Part shown: positions 34,679-43,111 of the stretch, piece by piece | Position numbering within the stretch: position 1 is the first letter of the stretch | Layout: each line of letters begins with the position of its first letter | Assembly: GCA_902495525.1 (NCBI GenBank) | Contig: CABUXL010000006.1 | Coordinates: forward strand, 1 to 64,000 | DNA from: an uncultured Collinsella sp. | Lineage (GTDB): Bacteria; Actinomycetota; Coriobacteriia; Coriobacteriales; Coriobacteriaceae | Length of the DNA: 64,000 nucleotides | Reading direction: 5' to 3' | Translations under genes and position numbers: made by a program | Notes under the pieces: model-generated | Databases searched by the model: none | Seen by the model: the letters and a program-made list of their open reading frames with translations, nothing else | What the model was told of the DNA's origin: nothing

Positions 34679-35656
34679 ATGTACCAGACGCGTAAGATCG
34701 GTGTGGTCGGCCAGGGCCACGTAGGAGCACATGTTGCCAACAGTCTGCTCATGCAGGGCATTGCCGATGAGCTGTACCTGTGCGATATCAACCAGGCCAA
34801 GGTGACGTCCGAGGTCCAGGACCTGCGCGACTCCCTTTCGTTTGTCCCGTACAACACCAAGATCGTCAACTGCTACGACCACTACGAGGAGCTTGCCTGC
34901 TGCGACGTCATCGTCAACGCTGCCGGCAAGGTCGCGCTGGCCGCCGGCAACCGCGACGGCGAGCTGTTCTTTACCACCGACGCCGCCCGCTCCTTTGCCA
35001 AGCGCATCGTCGACGCCGGCTTTGACGGCATCTTCGTGAGCATCTCCAACCCCTGCGACGTCGTGTGCACCGAGCTGTGGCACCTGACCGGCTACGATCC
35101 CAAGAAGATCATCGGCTCGGGCTGCGGTCTGGACTCCGCCCGCTTGCGCACCGAGATCTCCAAGAAGGTCGGCGTGAGCCCCAAGTCCATCGACGCCTAC
35201 ATGATCGGCGAGCACGGCTTTAGCCAGCTGGCCGCCTTTAAGGCCGCAACCATCGCCGGCAAGAGCCTCAACGAACTTCAGGCCGAGAACCCTGACAAGT
35301 ACGCCTTCGACCACATGGAGGTCGAAGAGCTCGCACGCAAGGGCGGCTACGTAACTTACCAGGGCAAGCAGTGCACCGAGTACGCTGTCGCCAACTCCGC
35401 CGCGCGCGTCTGCGCCGCCGTGCTGCACAACGAGCACGCCGTGCTTTCCGCCTCCACGCTCATGACCGGCCAGTATGGCGAGGAGGGCATCTTCACCTCT
35501 CTGCCGTGCGTGATCGGTGCCGAGGGCGTCGAGGAGGTCTACACGCTCGACCTGTCCGAGCACGAGCTCGAGGGCTTCCACAAGAGCTGCCAGCACATCC
35601 GCGACAACATCGCCCAGCTCGACTGGTGGGAAGCCGAGGCATACGACGCCAAGTAA
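34679..35656 (+). CDS. L-lactate / L-2-hydroxyacid dehydrogenase
   Basis: 325 residues. Rossmann motif GVVGQGHVGAHVAN at the N-terminus, then SISNPCDVVCTELWHLTG, GSGCGLDSARLR and catalytic His179 in MIGEHGFSQ. The substrate loop reads GKVALAAGNRDGE rather than the usual LDH loop, and GEHG is followed by FSQ rather than DSE. This points to the L-2-hydroxyisocaproate-dehydrogenase-like branch or an unusual LDH. It would reoxidise NADH in fermentation. ATG at 34679 has GAAAGGA upstream. A strong terminator follows. No partner gene. Confidence 0.85.
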   Translation: MYQTRKIGVVGQGHVGAHVANSLLMQGIADELYLCDINQAKVTSEVQDLRDSLSFVPYNTKIVNCYDHYEELACCDVIVNAAGKVALAAGNRDGELFFTTDAARSFAKRIVDAGFDGIFVSISNPCDVVCTELWHLTGYDPKKIIGSGCGLDSARLRTEISKKVGVSPKSIDAYMIGEHGFSQLAAFKAATIAGKSLNELQAENPDKYAFDHMEVEELARKGGYVTYQGKQCTEYAVANSAARVCAAVLHNEHAVLSASTLMTGQYGEEGIFTSLPCVIGAEGVEEVYTLDLSEHELEGFHKSCQHIRDNIAQLDWWEAEAYDAK

Positions 35657-35700
35657 GCGTCGGTTGCCGCGACACCTCGCTCATACGGACGCCATGCAAA

Positions 35701-35739
35701 GCGGGCCGTGCCGGAAATTCCCGGCACGGCCCGCTTTTT
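35701..35739 (+). terminator. Terminator of the dehydrogenase gene
   Basis: Perfect 14-bp stem GCGGGCCGTGCCGG / CCGGCACGGCCCGC, 6-base loop, five T. It can also serve the convergent SIS gene weakly. Confidence 0.93.
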
Positions 35740-35788
35740 GACTCACACGACACGCTTGCGAATCGAAGGTGAATACTTTTCCCGGTAC

Positions 35789-36757
35789 CTAGTACTGCTC
35801 GATGCCCATGTAGCGACGAACCTCGGGGCTGTGGTCAAACACCTTGCCGCGGGCAGCACGCAGCTCGCAGCTCATCGCGTAGAAGAAGATCGGCTCCAGG
35901 TACGAACGCACGCTGGCAGGCACTTCACCCACGCCGTACTCGAGCGCATCGAGCACCATGACGGTATCGGTGTGCGTGTTGAGGAACGCAAGAGCGCGCT
36001 CCTCCATGGGGCGGCACTCGCCCGATCCGAGCTGCACAAAGTAGAACACGCCGGGCTCGGTGGCTTCGAACGGGCCGTGGAAGTACTCGCCGGAGTGGAT
36101 GTAGCAGCAGTGCTGCCACTGCATCTCCATGAGCGAGCAAATCGCCATGGCATAGGTCTGGCTAAAGTTGGGACCGGAGCCCAGGATATAGAAGAACTTG
36201 TGCTGCTGGCAGAGCTCGGCAAAGCGGGCGCCCAGCTCGGCGTTGACCTTCTCACGGGCGGCGGGCAGTAGCGCATCCATCTGCTTGAGGCCCTCATACA
36301 TGTCGGCGAGTGACTCGTAGCCTTCCTGCTGGTCGAGCAACTCGGCGGCGATCAGAGCGCCAATGCCCTGCGGCACCTCGGCCTGCGACACGCCCTCACC
36401 CCACGGATAGACCCAGGTAGTCCACTTGCCGTTGTCGATCTTTGAGCCCTCGCAGTCGGTAAGGGCAATGACCTCGGCACCGGCGGCCAGCGCCATCTCG
36501 CAGCCGTCGACGACCTCCTGCGTGTTGCCGCTGTGGCTGCAGGCGATGACGAGCGACTTCTCGCCAAGACTCTTGGGAGCCATCAGGCAAAACTCGCGTG
36601 CCGTGTAGACCGTCGAGGTAAACGTGGTGCCCTCACGCTTGAGCAGCTCGTTGGCCGGCATGAGATCGATCATCGAACCGCCGCAAGCGATCCAAAAGAC
36701 GTTCTCGATCTTGCCCTTGCGCTCGATGATTTCCTGAACCAGATCATGTGCGTTCAT
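35789..36757 (-). CDS. SIS-domain protein 1 (FrlB/GfrF-like sugar-amine deglycase)
   Basis: 322 residues with two SIS domains. The first has the sugar-phosphate loop CSHSGNTQEVVDG, and the second ILGSGPNFSQTYAMAICSLMEMQWQHC followed by HSGEYFHGPFE, the block shared by deglycases that split Amadori-type phosphates (FrlB, GfrE/F). The C-terminus RRYMGIEQY resembles the RRYMWKLxY end of the other two paralogues here. Substrate unknown. It follows the recQ-gntR pair on the same strand and is likely controlled by that GntR through the repeats at 36813-36892. ATG at 36757 has AAGGAGG upstream. Confidence 0.85.
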   Translation of the reverse strand: MNAHDLVQEIIERKGKIENVFWIACGGSMIDLMPANELLKREGTTFTSTVYTAREFCLMAPKSLGEKSLVIACSHSGNTQEVVDGCEMALAAGAEVIALTDCEGSKIDNGKWTTWVYPWGEGVSQAEVPQGIGALIAAELLDQQEGYESLADMYEGLKQMDALLPAAREKVNAELGARFAELCQQHKFFYILGSGPNFSQTYAMAICSLMEMQWQHCCYIHSGEYFHGPFEATEPGVFYFVQLGSGECRPMEERALAFLNTHTDTVMVLDALEYGVGEVPASVRSYLEPIFFYAMSCELRAARGKVFDHSPEVRRYMGIEQY

Positions 36758-36791
36758 GCTGATGCTCCTCCTTGTGGGGCGGCTTTGAACG

Positions 36792-36892
36792 ACGACAGCT
36801 CGTACCTGCTGTCGTTCTATGTTGTCCTATTTATAGCACGTGTAACAACGCCCGTGAAGTCATCTCAGCAAATTTGTTCTATGTTGTTCTAT
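36792..36892 (-). promoter_or_regulatory. Direct-repeat operators and hairpin upstream of SIS gene 1
   Basis: Two 18-mers, CGTTCTATGTTGTCCTAT (36813-36830) and TGTTCTATGTTGTTCTAT (36875-36892), match at 16 of 18. Each contains two TTCTAT half units about ten bases apart. A hairpin ACGACAGC / GCTGTCGT lies at 36792-36815. This fits binding by the GntR protein encoded just upstream. Confidence 0.6.
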
Positions 36893-36901
36893 CTGTGGAC
36901 G

Positions 36902-37657
36902 TTAGATGTCGAAGACGTAGCGCGAGCCCACGATCTTTTGGCGGCCGAGCAGTAGAGGGCGCCCGCCGGCGTCGGTAAAGTAGGCCTCCATATAGAAGAG
37001 CGGCTCGCCGACCGGCACCTCCAGCAGCGGGGCCGTCTGAGTATCGGCAAGCGCAATCTCCACGGTGCAGGGGTCGGACTTGAGCGGCGCGCGACCCGAA
37101 TGCTCGGCAACGAGCGCAAAGATTGAGTTATCGGTGAGGTCCTCGTCGGCCAGCGTCTGCAGGTAGGGATGGTCGGCGAGCACAAAGGCGTTGTTCTCGA
37201 GCATGACGGGGATGCCGTCGGCCGTGCGCACGCGCTCGACCACGATAAGCTCGCAGCCGGGCTCCACGCCAAAGAACGCCGCATCCTCGTGCGTCGCCGC
37301 GACCACCGTGCGCGACACCAGACGCGCACCCGGCACCATGTCGTTGGCAGCACAACCCTCAGTAAAGCTCTGGACGTCACCCTTCTGGCGAATCTTGCGC
37401 TTGAGCTTGGGGGCGCACACAAACGTGCCCCTCCCCTGCTGGCGGTTGAGATACCCCGCGCGCGACAGCTCCTCGATGGCACGGCGCACGGTGATGCGCC
37501 CCACGCCGTAGGACTTCGCGAGCTCCATCTCGGCAGGGATGCGCGAGCCGGCGGGGTACACGCCGCGCGCGATCTCGCCCTTTAGGTCGTCCATAACCTG
37601 CTGGTACAGCGGCACGGCGGATACCTCAGTGCGCTCGGTTTTATCGTCGAATGCCAT
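36902..37657 (-). CDS. GntR family transcriptional regulator 1 (HutC/UTRA type)
   Basis: 251 residues. N-terminal winged helix (VPLYQQVMDDLKGEIARGVYPAGSRIPAEMELAKSYGVGRITVRRAIEEL and GRGTFV) and a C-terminal UTRA ligand domain. The ligand is probably a phosphorylated sugar amine, given the SIS gene next in line. It starts two bases after the recQ stop, so its translation depends partly on recQ, an odd coupling of a sugar regulator to a DNA helicase. It ends 144 bases before the SIS gene start. Confidence 0.92.
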   Translation of the reverse strand: MAFDDKTERTEVSAVPLYQQVMDDLKGEIARGVYPAGSRIPAEMELAKSYGVGRITVRRAIEELSRAGYLNRQQGRGTFVCAPKLKRKIRQKGDVQSFTEGCAANDMVPGARLVSRTVVAATHEDAAFFGVEPGCELIVVERVRTADGIPVMLENNAFVLADHPYLQTLADEDLTDNSIFALVAEHSGRAPLKSDPCTVEIALADTQTAPLLEVPVGEPLFYMEAYFTDAGGRPLLLGRQKIVGSRYVFDI

Positions 37658-37659
37658 CG

Positions 37660-39642
37660 TTACGCTCCACCCCGTGCATGCTCGGACTCAAACTCTTCAA
37701 TCGCCGCCATAAACTGCTCGCCAAAGGCGTCGGCCTTTTTCTCGCCGATGCCGTTGACCTGGACAAGCTCGTCGCGCGTCTGCGGGCGTAGGCGGCACAG
37801 ACCGCGCAGAGCCTTGTCGGAGAAGACCATGTACGGCGCCATCTCCAGCTCGGTCGAGATCTCCTTGCGAAGGGCACGCAGGCGCTCGAACAGCTCGGCA
37901 TCGTCGCCAACGCGCAGGCGCTGGTCCAGCTCGGCTTCCTCGCGCAGCAGATCGACGGCGCGGCGGGCGCGGGCCGAGGCCTTGCGCTTGGACGCGCGAC
38001 GCTTAACGGTAAAGGCGAACGCCTCGTCCTCGACCTCGCCGGCACGCGGACCCAGTCCCACGACCGGGTACTGCCCCTGCGAGGTGGCCAAATAACCGCG
38101 ACCGCACAGCTGCCCGATGATGTCCTTGATGCGCCCGACCGATTCGCTCGACAGCTCACCGTAGCCGTGGTCCTCGTCCAGATGCATCTGGCGAATGCGC
38201 TCGGTGTTGCCGCCGTGGAGCACGTCGGCGATCAGCGACTTGCCAAAGCGCATGGGACGCGTGGCCACATAGCGCACAGCGGCGCGGGCCATATCGGTGA
38301 CGTCCTCGACCTCGAACTGCGTGAGACAGTTGCTGCAGTTGCCGCAGCCCTCGACGTCGTCCGTGGCGGCGGCGCCCGCACCAGCCGCAGCCGCGTGCTC
38401 GGCCGCGGCCTCGTCGCCAAAGTAGCGCAGCATGTATTCGCGCAGACAGCCGGTGGTATTGCAGTAGCCCTCCATCTGGCTGAGCAGGCGGTAGCGATTC
38501 TGGAGCGCCCACGCGCGTTGCTCGTCGTCGAGCGCCTCGTCGGCAGCATCGCCGCGATCGATCAGAAAGCGGCGCATGCGAAAATCGTTGCCGTTCCACA
38601 GCAAGTGGCAGCTGGCCGGATCGCCGTCGCGGCCGGCGCGGCCCGCCTCCTGATAGTAGGCCTCGATGCTCTCGGGCACGTTGTTATGGATCACGTAGCG
38701 CACGTTGGGCTTGTCGATGCCCATGCCAAAGGCGTTGGTGGCAACCATCACCTGAATGTCGTCGTCGATAAAGGCGCGCTGGCTCTGGCGGCGGGCGTCG
38801 TTGCCCATACCGGCATGGTAACGGCCCACGCGAATGCCGCTGGGGCCCAGCGCCTCGGCAAGCTCACCTGCCAGCGCATCGACGGTCTTGCGAGTCGAGC
38901 AATACACGATGCCGCTCTCGCTCGAATGCGCGATCATATAGTCGCGCACCCACGCGGCCTTGGCCTTGTCGCCCATCTCCTCGCAGCCAAAGTAGAGGTT
39001 CTTGCGATCGAAGCCCGTCACCACCGTCGCGGGGTTTTGCAGGCCGAGCATCTGCTGAATGTCTGCACGCACACGCTCGGTCGCTGTAGCGGTAAAGGCC
39101 GCCACGATGGGGCGCTGCGGCAGGGAATCGATAAACTCGCGAATCTGCAGGTAAGCGGGGCGGAAATCCTGGCCCCATTGGCTCACGCAGTGTGCCTCGT
39201 CAATGGCCACGAGCGGCACGCCAATGCCGGAGGAACCCGCGGCCTCCTGCGCAAAGGCTAAAAAGCGCGGCTCGAGCAGGCGCTCGGGCGCCACGTACAT
39301 AAGCTGGTAGCGGCCCTCGCGCGCCCGCTTGAGCACGGTGTTTTGCTGGGCCGGAGTAAGACTGGAGTTGAGATAGCTGGGTCGCGCACCCGCCGCGAGC
39401 AACGCACGGGTCTGGTCCTCCATAAGCGACAGCAGCGGACTCACCACAAAGGTGATGCCGGGCAGCATGAGCGCGGGCACCTGGTAGCAAATGGACTTGC
39501 CGGCGCCCGTGGGCATAACACCCAGCGCATCGCGACCGGCAAGGATCGCATCGACCATGCGGTCCTGTCCCGGGCGAAACGAGGTGTAGCCAAAATAGGC
39601 GCCGAGTGTGTCGAGCGCCATCTGCTGCATGCTATCGGTCAT
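37660..39642 (-). CDS. recQ: ATP-dependent DNA helicase RecQ
   Basis: 660 residues. Walker A PTGAGKS at 44-50, DEAH box at 148-151 followed by HCVSQWGQDFRP, motif V-VI region ATNAFGMGIDKPNVR and YQEAGRAGRDG. The zinc-binding RQC part has CNTTGCLREYMLRYFGDE..CGNCSNC. A winged helix and then a C-terminal HRDC domain (about 585-655) follow, with a basic hinge RRASKRKASARARR. It unwinds DNA in recombination and fork repair. ATG at 39642; its ribosome site is weak (GGAAACC). It heads an operon with GntR 1. Confidence 0.95.
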   Translation of the reverse strand: MTDSMQQMALDTLGAYFGYTSFRPGQDRMVDAILAGRDALGVMPTGAGKSICYQVPALMLPGITFVVSPLLSLMEDQTRALLAAGARPSYLNSSLTPAQQNTVLKRAREGRYQLMYVAPERLLEPRFLAFAQEAAGSSGIGVPLVAIDEAHCVSQWGQDFRPAYLQIREFIDSLPQRPIVAAFTATATERVRADIQQMLGLQNPATVVTGFDRKNLYFGCEEMGDKAKAAWVRDYMIAHSSESGIVYCSTRKTVDALAGELAEALGPSGIRVGRYHAGMGNDARRQSQRAFIDDDIQVMVATNAFGMGIDKPNVRYVIHNNVPESIEAYYQEAGRAGRDGDPASCHLLWNGNDFRMRRFLIDRGDAADEALDDEQRAWALQNRYRLLSQMEGYCNTTGCLREYMLRYFGDEAAAEHAAAAGAGAAATDDVEGCGNCSNCLTQFEVEDVTDMARAAVRYVATRPMRFGKSLIADVLHGGNTERIRQMHLDEDHGYGELSSESVGRIKDIIGQLCGRGYLATSQGQYPVVGLGPRAGEVEDEAFAFTVKRRASKRKASARARRAVDLLREEAELDQRLRVGDDAELFERLRALRKEISTELEMAPYMVFSDKALRGLCRLRPQTRDELVQVNGIGEKKADAFGEQFMAAIEEFESEHARGGA

Positions 39643-39793
39643 GGTTTCCTAACGTCCAAGTCATCTGCCGCCGATTATACGCCGCCACGCGGACCGGCGT
39701 CGCCCGGCTGTCAGCCACAGGCAACGTGACCCGAAGGGAACGAGCGTAGATAATGTCCCGCTTTGTACCCGCCGCCGAGCCAAAAACGGTGGG

Positions 39794-39849
39794 TAGTCAT
39801 TGGGGACGCTCTTGAATGAGTAGTCATTTATGAACGTCCCCAATGACTA
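39794..39849. repeat. Inverted repeat with internal third copy
   Basis: Perfect 15-bp arms TAGTCATTGGGGACG (39794-39808) and CGTCCCCAATGACTA (39835-39849). The loop contains another TAGTCATT. The short motif CCAATGACTAGT also occurs at about 18030, next to family A copy 2. Confidence 0.8.
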
Positions 39850-39896
39850 GTCTGGACACTTTCCGGATGAGCGTGGAAACGTCGCTGGTTGAGCAT

Positions 39897-40013
39897 AAGT
39901 CAGCGAAAACGCCCCTAAGCGAGCAAGGTGACGTGAAAGAGGAGGGAAGCGTACTTCGGTACGCGACCGACGATTGAACGTCAGATTGCCGCTTAGGGGC
40001 GTTTGCAGCGTCG
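39897..40013. repeat. Family A palindromic element, copy 3
   Basis: Perfect 15-bp arms AAACGCCCCTAAGCG (39907-39921) and complement (39990-40004), flanked by GTCAGCG and GCAGCGTCG as in copy 2. Central hairpin GCGTAC-TTCG-GTACGC (39949-39964) is as in copy 1. This copy links the other two. Confidence 0.88.
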
Positions 40014-40016
40014 CCC

Positions 40017-40044
40017 GGTCCGCCGTTCGTCAGAACGGCGGACC
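40017..40044. repeat. Hairpin between family A copy 3 and the GntR 2 gene
   Basis: GGTCCGCCGTT / AACGGCGGACC, perfect 11-bp arms, 6-base loop. With the elements at 39794, 39897 and 40065 it makes four stacked palindromes in the 450-base gap 39643-40092, which has no gene. Confidence 0.75.
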
Positions 40045-40064
40045 CAAAGGCGCAACGTCGGCCC

Positions 40065-40092
40065 GTTACGCGGTTTGGTAAAACCGCGTAAC
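40065..40092 (-). repeat. 28-bp hairpin at the GntR 2 stop codon, identical to 18187-18214
   Basis: GTTACGCGGTTT-GGTA-AAACCGCGTAAC, every base as in the glmM copy. It adjoins the stop codon of the GntR gene. Confidence 0.85.
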
Positions 40093-40812
40093 TTACATGA
40101 CCATAACGTAGCGCGATCCCACGTAGTACTGCTTACCCATCAAAACCGGCTCGTCATCGGGACCGGTAAAGCCGGCACGCAGGTTGAGCAGCGGATCGTG
40201 CGGAGCAATGCCCAGCTCGGCCGCCTGCTCGGCGTTAGCTCGAACGGCCTCGACCGTACGGTAGCCAACCGAGACAATCGGCGTCCCGCCAACACGCTCG
40301 ACCTCGGCAAAAATCGACTTGTCCTCAAGATCGGCCGTCAACAGCTCACGGTAGGCGTCAAACGGCACAAAGATGTTCTCCTCAAAGATGGGCTCGCCGT
40401 CGGCCGTACGCACGCGCTTGATATGCAGCAGCAGCGCATCCTTCTGCAGGCCAAAGAACTCCATCTCGTTTTGGCGCGCCGGCACAATCTGGCGATCGAC
40501 CACATGTGCACCGGCCTTCATGCCGTTGTTGGCACACAGCGCGGTAAACGTCTGCAGCGTCGAGGCGTGGAACTGGCGATTGATGTGCGGCGTGGAAACA
40601 AAGGTGCCGCGGCCCTGCTGCTTAACCAGGTAGCCATCGGAGCACAGCTCCTCGACGGCGCGGCGCACCGTGATGCGGCTCACCTCGTACTGCTCGGCTA
40701 GCTCAAGCTCGGACGGAATACGCTCCTTGGGTGCATAAACACCTTTCTCGATCGCATCCTTGATTTCGTCATAAATCTGCTGGTAAAGCGGTGCATTTTT
40801 GGGTGTAGGCAT
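40093..40812 (-). CDS. GntR family transcriptional regulator 2 (UTRA type)
   Basis: 239 residues. Winged helix with APLYQQIYDEIKDAIEKGVYAPKERIPSELELAEQYEVSRITVRRAVEEL and QQGRGTFV, then UTRA domain ending LMGKQYYVGSRYVMVM, very like the end of GntR 1. The two are paralogues. Its leader carries the 13-bp near-palindrome shared with the PTS operon and the EamA gene, so it is the best candidate for their regulator and for its own. The ribosome site before the ATG at 40812 is not obvious. Confidence 0.92.
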   Translation of the reverse strand: MPTPKNAPLYQQIYDEIKDAIEKGVYAPKERIPSELELAEQYEVSRITVRRAVEELCSDGYLVKQQGRGTFVSTPHINRQFHASTLQTFTALCANNGMKAGAHVVDRQIVPARQNEMEFFGLQKDALLLHIKRVRTADGEPIFEENIFVPFDAYRELLTADLEDKSIFAEVERVGGTPIVSVGYRTVEAVRANAEQAAELGIAPHDPLLNLRAGFTGPDDEPVLMGKQYYVGSRYVMVM

Positions 40813-40849
40813 ATCTAATCACTCTTATCGAAATATCGAAATAACTAAT

Positions 40850-40862
40850 ACGTATATAACGT
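40850..40862. promoter_or_regulatory. Shared operator candidate, site 1 (GntR 2 promoter)
   Basis: ACGTATATAACGT. It matches 11 of 13 with the complement of ACGTCTTATACGT at 46929 and 11 of 13 with the complement of ACGTTATAGTCGT at 48201. It lies about 40 bases upstream of the GntR 2 start. Confidence 0.6.
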
Positions 40863-40904
40863 CTAGTTTCATGTTACCTCATAATGATAAAACGATACAC
40901 CCTC

Positions 40905-40989
40905 CCTACCAAAAAGCGACAGCTTCATTTTGGTAGGTTTTATCTGGGCAAACGAAGGCCTCCTGAAAGCAGCGAGGCTTTCGGGAGGC
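40905..40989 (-). repeat. Family B palindromic element, copy 2, with terminator hairpin
   Basis: On the minus strand: hairpin GCCTCCCGAAAGC / GCTTTCAGGAGGC (40958-40989, one mismatch), then CGTTTGCCCAGATAAAACCT and arms CCTACCAAAA / TTTTGGTAGG (40905-40937). It lies downstream of the YitT gene, so the hairpin may be its terminator. As in copy 1, the element directly follows a gene-end hairpin. Confidence 0.8.
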
Positions 40990-41032
40990 TCAAGCGGACA
41001 GGATTGCGCCGTGCCGGCAAAATACCAACACT

Positions 41033-42040
41033 CTACCTGCCGTCGTCCTGCTGCAGGCTGTCCTGCTCGCTGAGGCGCGCCTGTCTGCTGGCCATACGCG
41101 CGGGCTTGTCGGGATCGGGTACGGCCGTGGGCATGGGCTCGTCGACATGACCGCCCCACCAGCCGCCCACAAAGTTGAGCGTGTGGAACACATTGATCAC
41201 GGCACCGGAATCAATGTCGCACACCAGCTTGATAATGTCCTGGCTCTCATAGGTCGAGACAACGGCGTGCAGCAGGTACATCTTTTCGCGGCTGTATCCG
41301 CCGATGACCTCGGCACAGCTAATGCCGTGCTGAAAATGGTCAACATAGGCGGTCATGACTTCGTCTGCCTTGCGCGTCGTGATTTGCAGCGTCACGCGGT
41401 CGTAGCGACGATAGAAACTGTCGATGGTCTTGGTCGAAATAAACTGGAACACGATGGAATACGCCGCCTTGTCCCAGCCAAACATAAAACCAAAGATCGC
41501 CAGGATAAAGCAGTTGAAACCAAAGATGACGCCCCAGATGGTCTTGCCCGTGTGGTTGGAAACCCACAGCGCGATAAAGTCGGTGCCGCCGGTGGATGCG
41601 CCGGACTTTAGCGCGATGGCAGCGCCCAGACCCGAGACCACGCCGCCAAAAATGATGAGCATGATCTTGTCGCCCAAAAACGGGGCGAAGTGAAAGATGT
41701 TGAGAAAGAGCGATGAGAGCACGACCTGCATCATCGAGAAGATGACGAAGCGCTTGCTGATGCCACTCCAGCATAGGAGCGCCACGGGGATGTTGAGCGC
41801 GAGCATACCGAGCGAGATGTCGATGTGAACGCCGCCCAGCGAGGTAACGCGATCGAGCAGGACCGCGACGCCGGTGAGACCGCTCGGAAGCAGGTCGGCG
41901 GGCTGAATGAACGCCTGGATCAGGAATGTCTGGAGGACGGCAGAAATTGTGACCGCCACGGCAGTAATGGCGCGGCGGACGATGGTGAGGCGGCCGAGCA
42001 TGAGCACGCGGTCCGTGAGCTGATCGATGGCGTTCGCCAC
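41033..42040 (-). CDS. YitT family membrane protein
   Basis: 335 residues. Five or six membrane segments with the family blocks QPADLLPSGLTGVAVLLD and GASTGGTDFIALWVS, then a C-terminal cytoplasmic DUF2179 domain (about 220-300; GISCAEVIGGYSREKMYLLHAVVSTYES). A Pro/Arg-rich tail of about 40 residues follows, longer than usual. Function is not established; ligand binding in the cytoplasmic part is assumed. ATG at 42040 has AAAGGAG upstream. Confidence 0.88.
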   Translation of the reverse strand: MANAIDQLTDRVLMLGRLTIVRRAITAVAVTISAVLQTFLIQAFIQPADLLPSGLTGVAVLLDRVTSLGGVHIDISLGMLALNIPVALLCWSGISKRFVIFSMMQVVLSSLFLNIFHFAPFLGDKIMLIIFGGVVSGLGAAIALKSGASTGGTDFIALWVSNHTGKTIWGVIFGFNCFILAIFGFMFGWDKAAYSIVFQFISTKTIDSFYRRYDRVTLQITTRKADEVMTAYVDHFQHGISCAEVIGGYSREKMYLLHAVVSTYESQDIIKLVCDIDSGAVINVFHTLNFVGGWWGGHVDEPMPTAVPDPDKPARMASRQARLSEQDSLQQDDGR

Positions 42041-42179
42041 GTAGGCTCCTTTCGAAGGCAGATGTGGTTGTGGGGCATGCCCGCGATTGTAGCATGGAGC
42101 GTGCGGGGGCGCTTCAATTCAACCTCCCTCGACAACCAAAACGGGACCAGCAACCCCCACGACCAAAGGGCAAAATTCC

Positions 42180-42298
42180 AAGTGAGTAGACTTTTTACGA
42201 TCTGCCGAGCACACCCAAAACCGCCACTCCTGTGACCTGCGGTTTTACAAAGGAAGATATGCATTGTGCTCGGCCTGCGCCAAAAAGTCTACTCACTT
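42180..42298. repeat. Triple-nested inverted repeat
   Basis: Outer arms AAGTGAGTAGACTTTTT (42180-42196) and its complement (42282-42298) are a perfect 17 bp. Middle arms CCGAGCACA / TGTGCTCGG are at 42205-42213 and 42265-42273, each set eight bases in. Inner arms AAAACCGC / GCGGTTTT are at 42217-42224 and 42239-42246. The symmetry suggests a folded RNA or mobile palindrome. The 355-base gap 42041-42395 has no gene. Confidence 0.88.
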
Positions 42299-42395
42299 AG
42301 CCCAAATCGAAGCCAAACGGATCAAAATCGAAACCAAATTGAGCCAGTCCACCGCAAAAAACGTTTAAACCAGTGCTTTTCGCGGCGGATTGACA

Positions 42396-43025
42396 CTACA
42401 AAGCGGCCAAAATGTCGGTCAGATTATCGATGACAACGTCGGCGGCGGACTGGTCCAGGTTGACGCCCTCGTGCGGACGCAGCGCCAGGACGCGGGCGCC
42501 GGAGCGCTTGCCGGCCTCGATGCCCAAAGGCGAGTCCTCGATAACCAGGCACTCGGTAGGCTCCACCCCCAGCGCCTCCATGGCACGCAGGTAGATCTCG
42601 GGGTCGGGCTTAAACGCACTGCACTCGTGACCGCTGATGGTGCAATCCAGCACATCGGCAATGTCAGCGATCTCCACCAGCTCGTCGATCAACTCGCGAT
42701 AGGACGAGCTCGCGATGGCACACTTCACGCCACGCTCATGCAGCTCACGCATCACCGGCTCCGTCTGCTCGTTGAGCAGCTCGGCATACGGAACGGGGTG
42801 GTCCGGGCTGTAGACCTGCTTGTACTCCACGCGCAGGCGCTCGCGCAGCTCAACATCGTCGGGCACCAGCGCCTCCCAAATGGCCGGCTCGTTAGACCCC
42901 GAAAGATCGGGAATCTCGTCAAAGTGGAACCCCTTCTCCTCCATAAACGCCACGCGGCGGCGGTTGTAGAACCACTCGGTATCGACCAGCACACCGTCCA
43001 TATCAAACAGCACTGCCTTGATCAT
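42396..43025 (-). CDS. HAD superfamily phosphatase (beta-phosphoglucomutase-like)
   Basis: 209 residues. HAD motif I FDMDGVLVDTE at the N-terminus, helical cap, motif II ASSS, motif III with Lys in FKPDPEIYLRAMEALG and motif IV IEDSPLGIEAGKRSGA. The DxDGxxxDT/S form and cap size match beta-phosphoglucomutase or sugar-phosphate phosphatases. ATG at 43025 has AGGAG six bases upstream. It lies downstream of SIS gene 2 on the same strand, beyond a terminator; it may act on phospho-sugars from the same region, which is inference. Confidence 0.88.
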   Translation of the reverse strand: MIKAVLFDMDGVLVDTEWFYNRRRVAFMEEKGFHFDEIPDLSGSNEPAIWEALVPDDVELRERLRVEYKQVYSPDHPVPYAELLNEQTEPVMRELHERGVKCAIASSSYRELIDELVEIADIADVLDCTISGHECSAFKPDPEIYLRAMEALGVEPTECLVIEDSPLGIEAGKRSGARVLALRPHEGVNLDQSAADVVIDNLTDILAAL

Positions 43026-43045
43026 ACGCATCTCCTCTCAAAAGC

Positions 43046-43077
43046 AAAAAGGGGGACGGGGCGCAAACCCCATCCCC
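43046..43077 (-). terminator. Terminator of SIS gene 2
   Basis: GGGGATGGGG / CCCCGTCCCC stem, 6-base loop, then CTTTTTG on the minus strand, 35 bases after the stop. Confidence 0.85.
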
Positions 43078-43111
43078 TCTCAATCAACCCGTAAGGTCTA
43101 CTTACTTGTGA

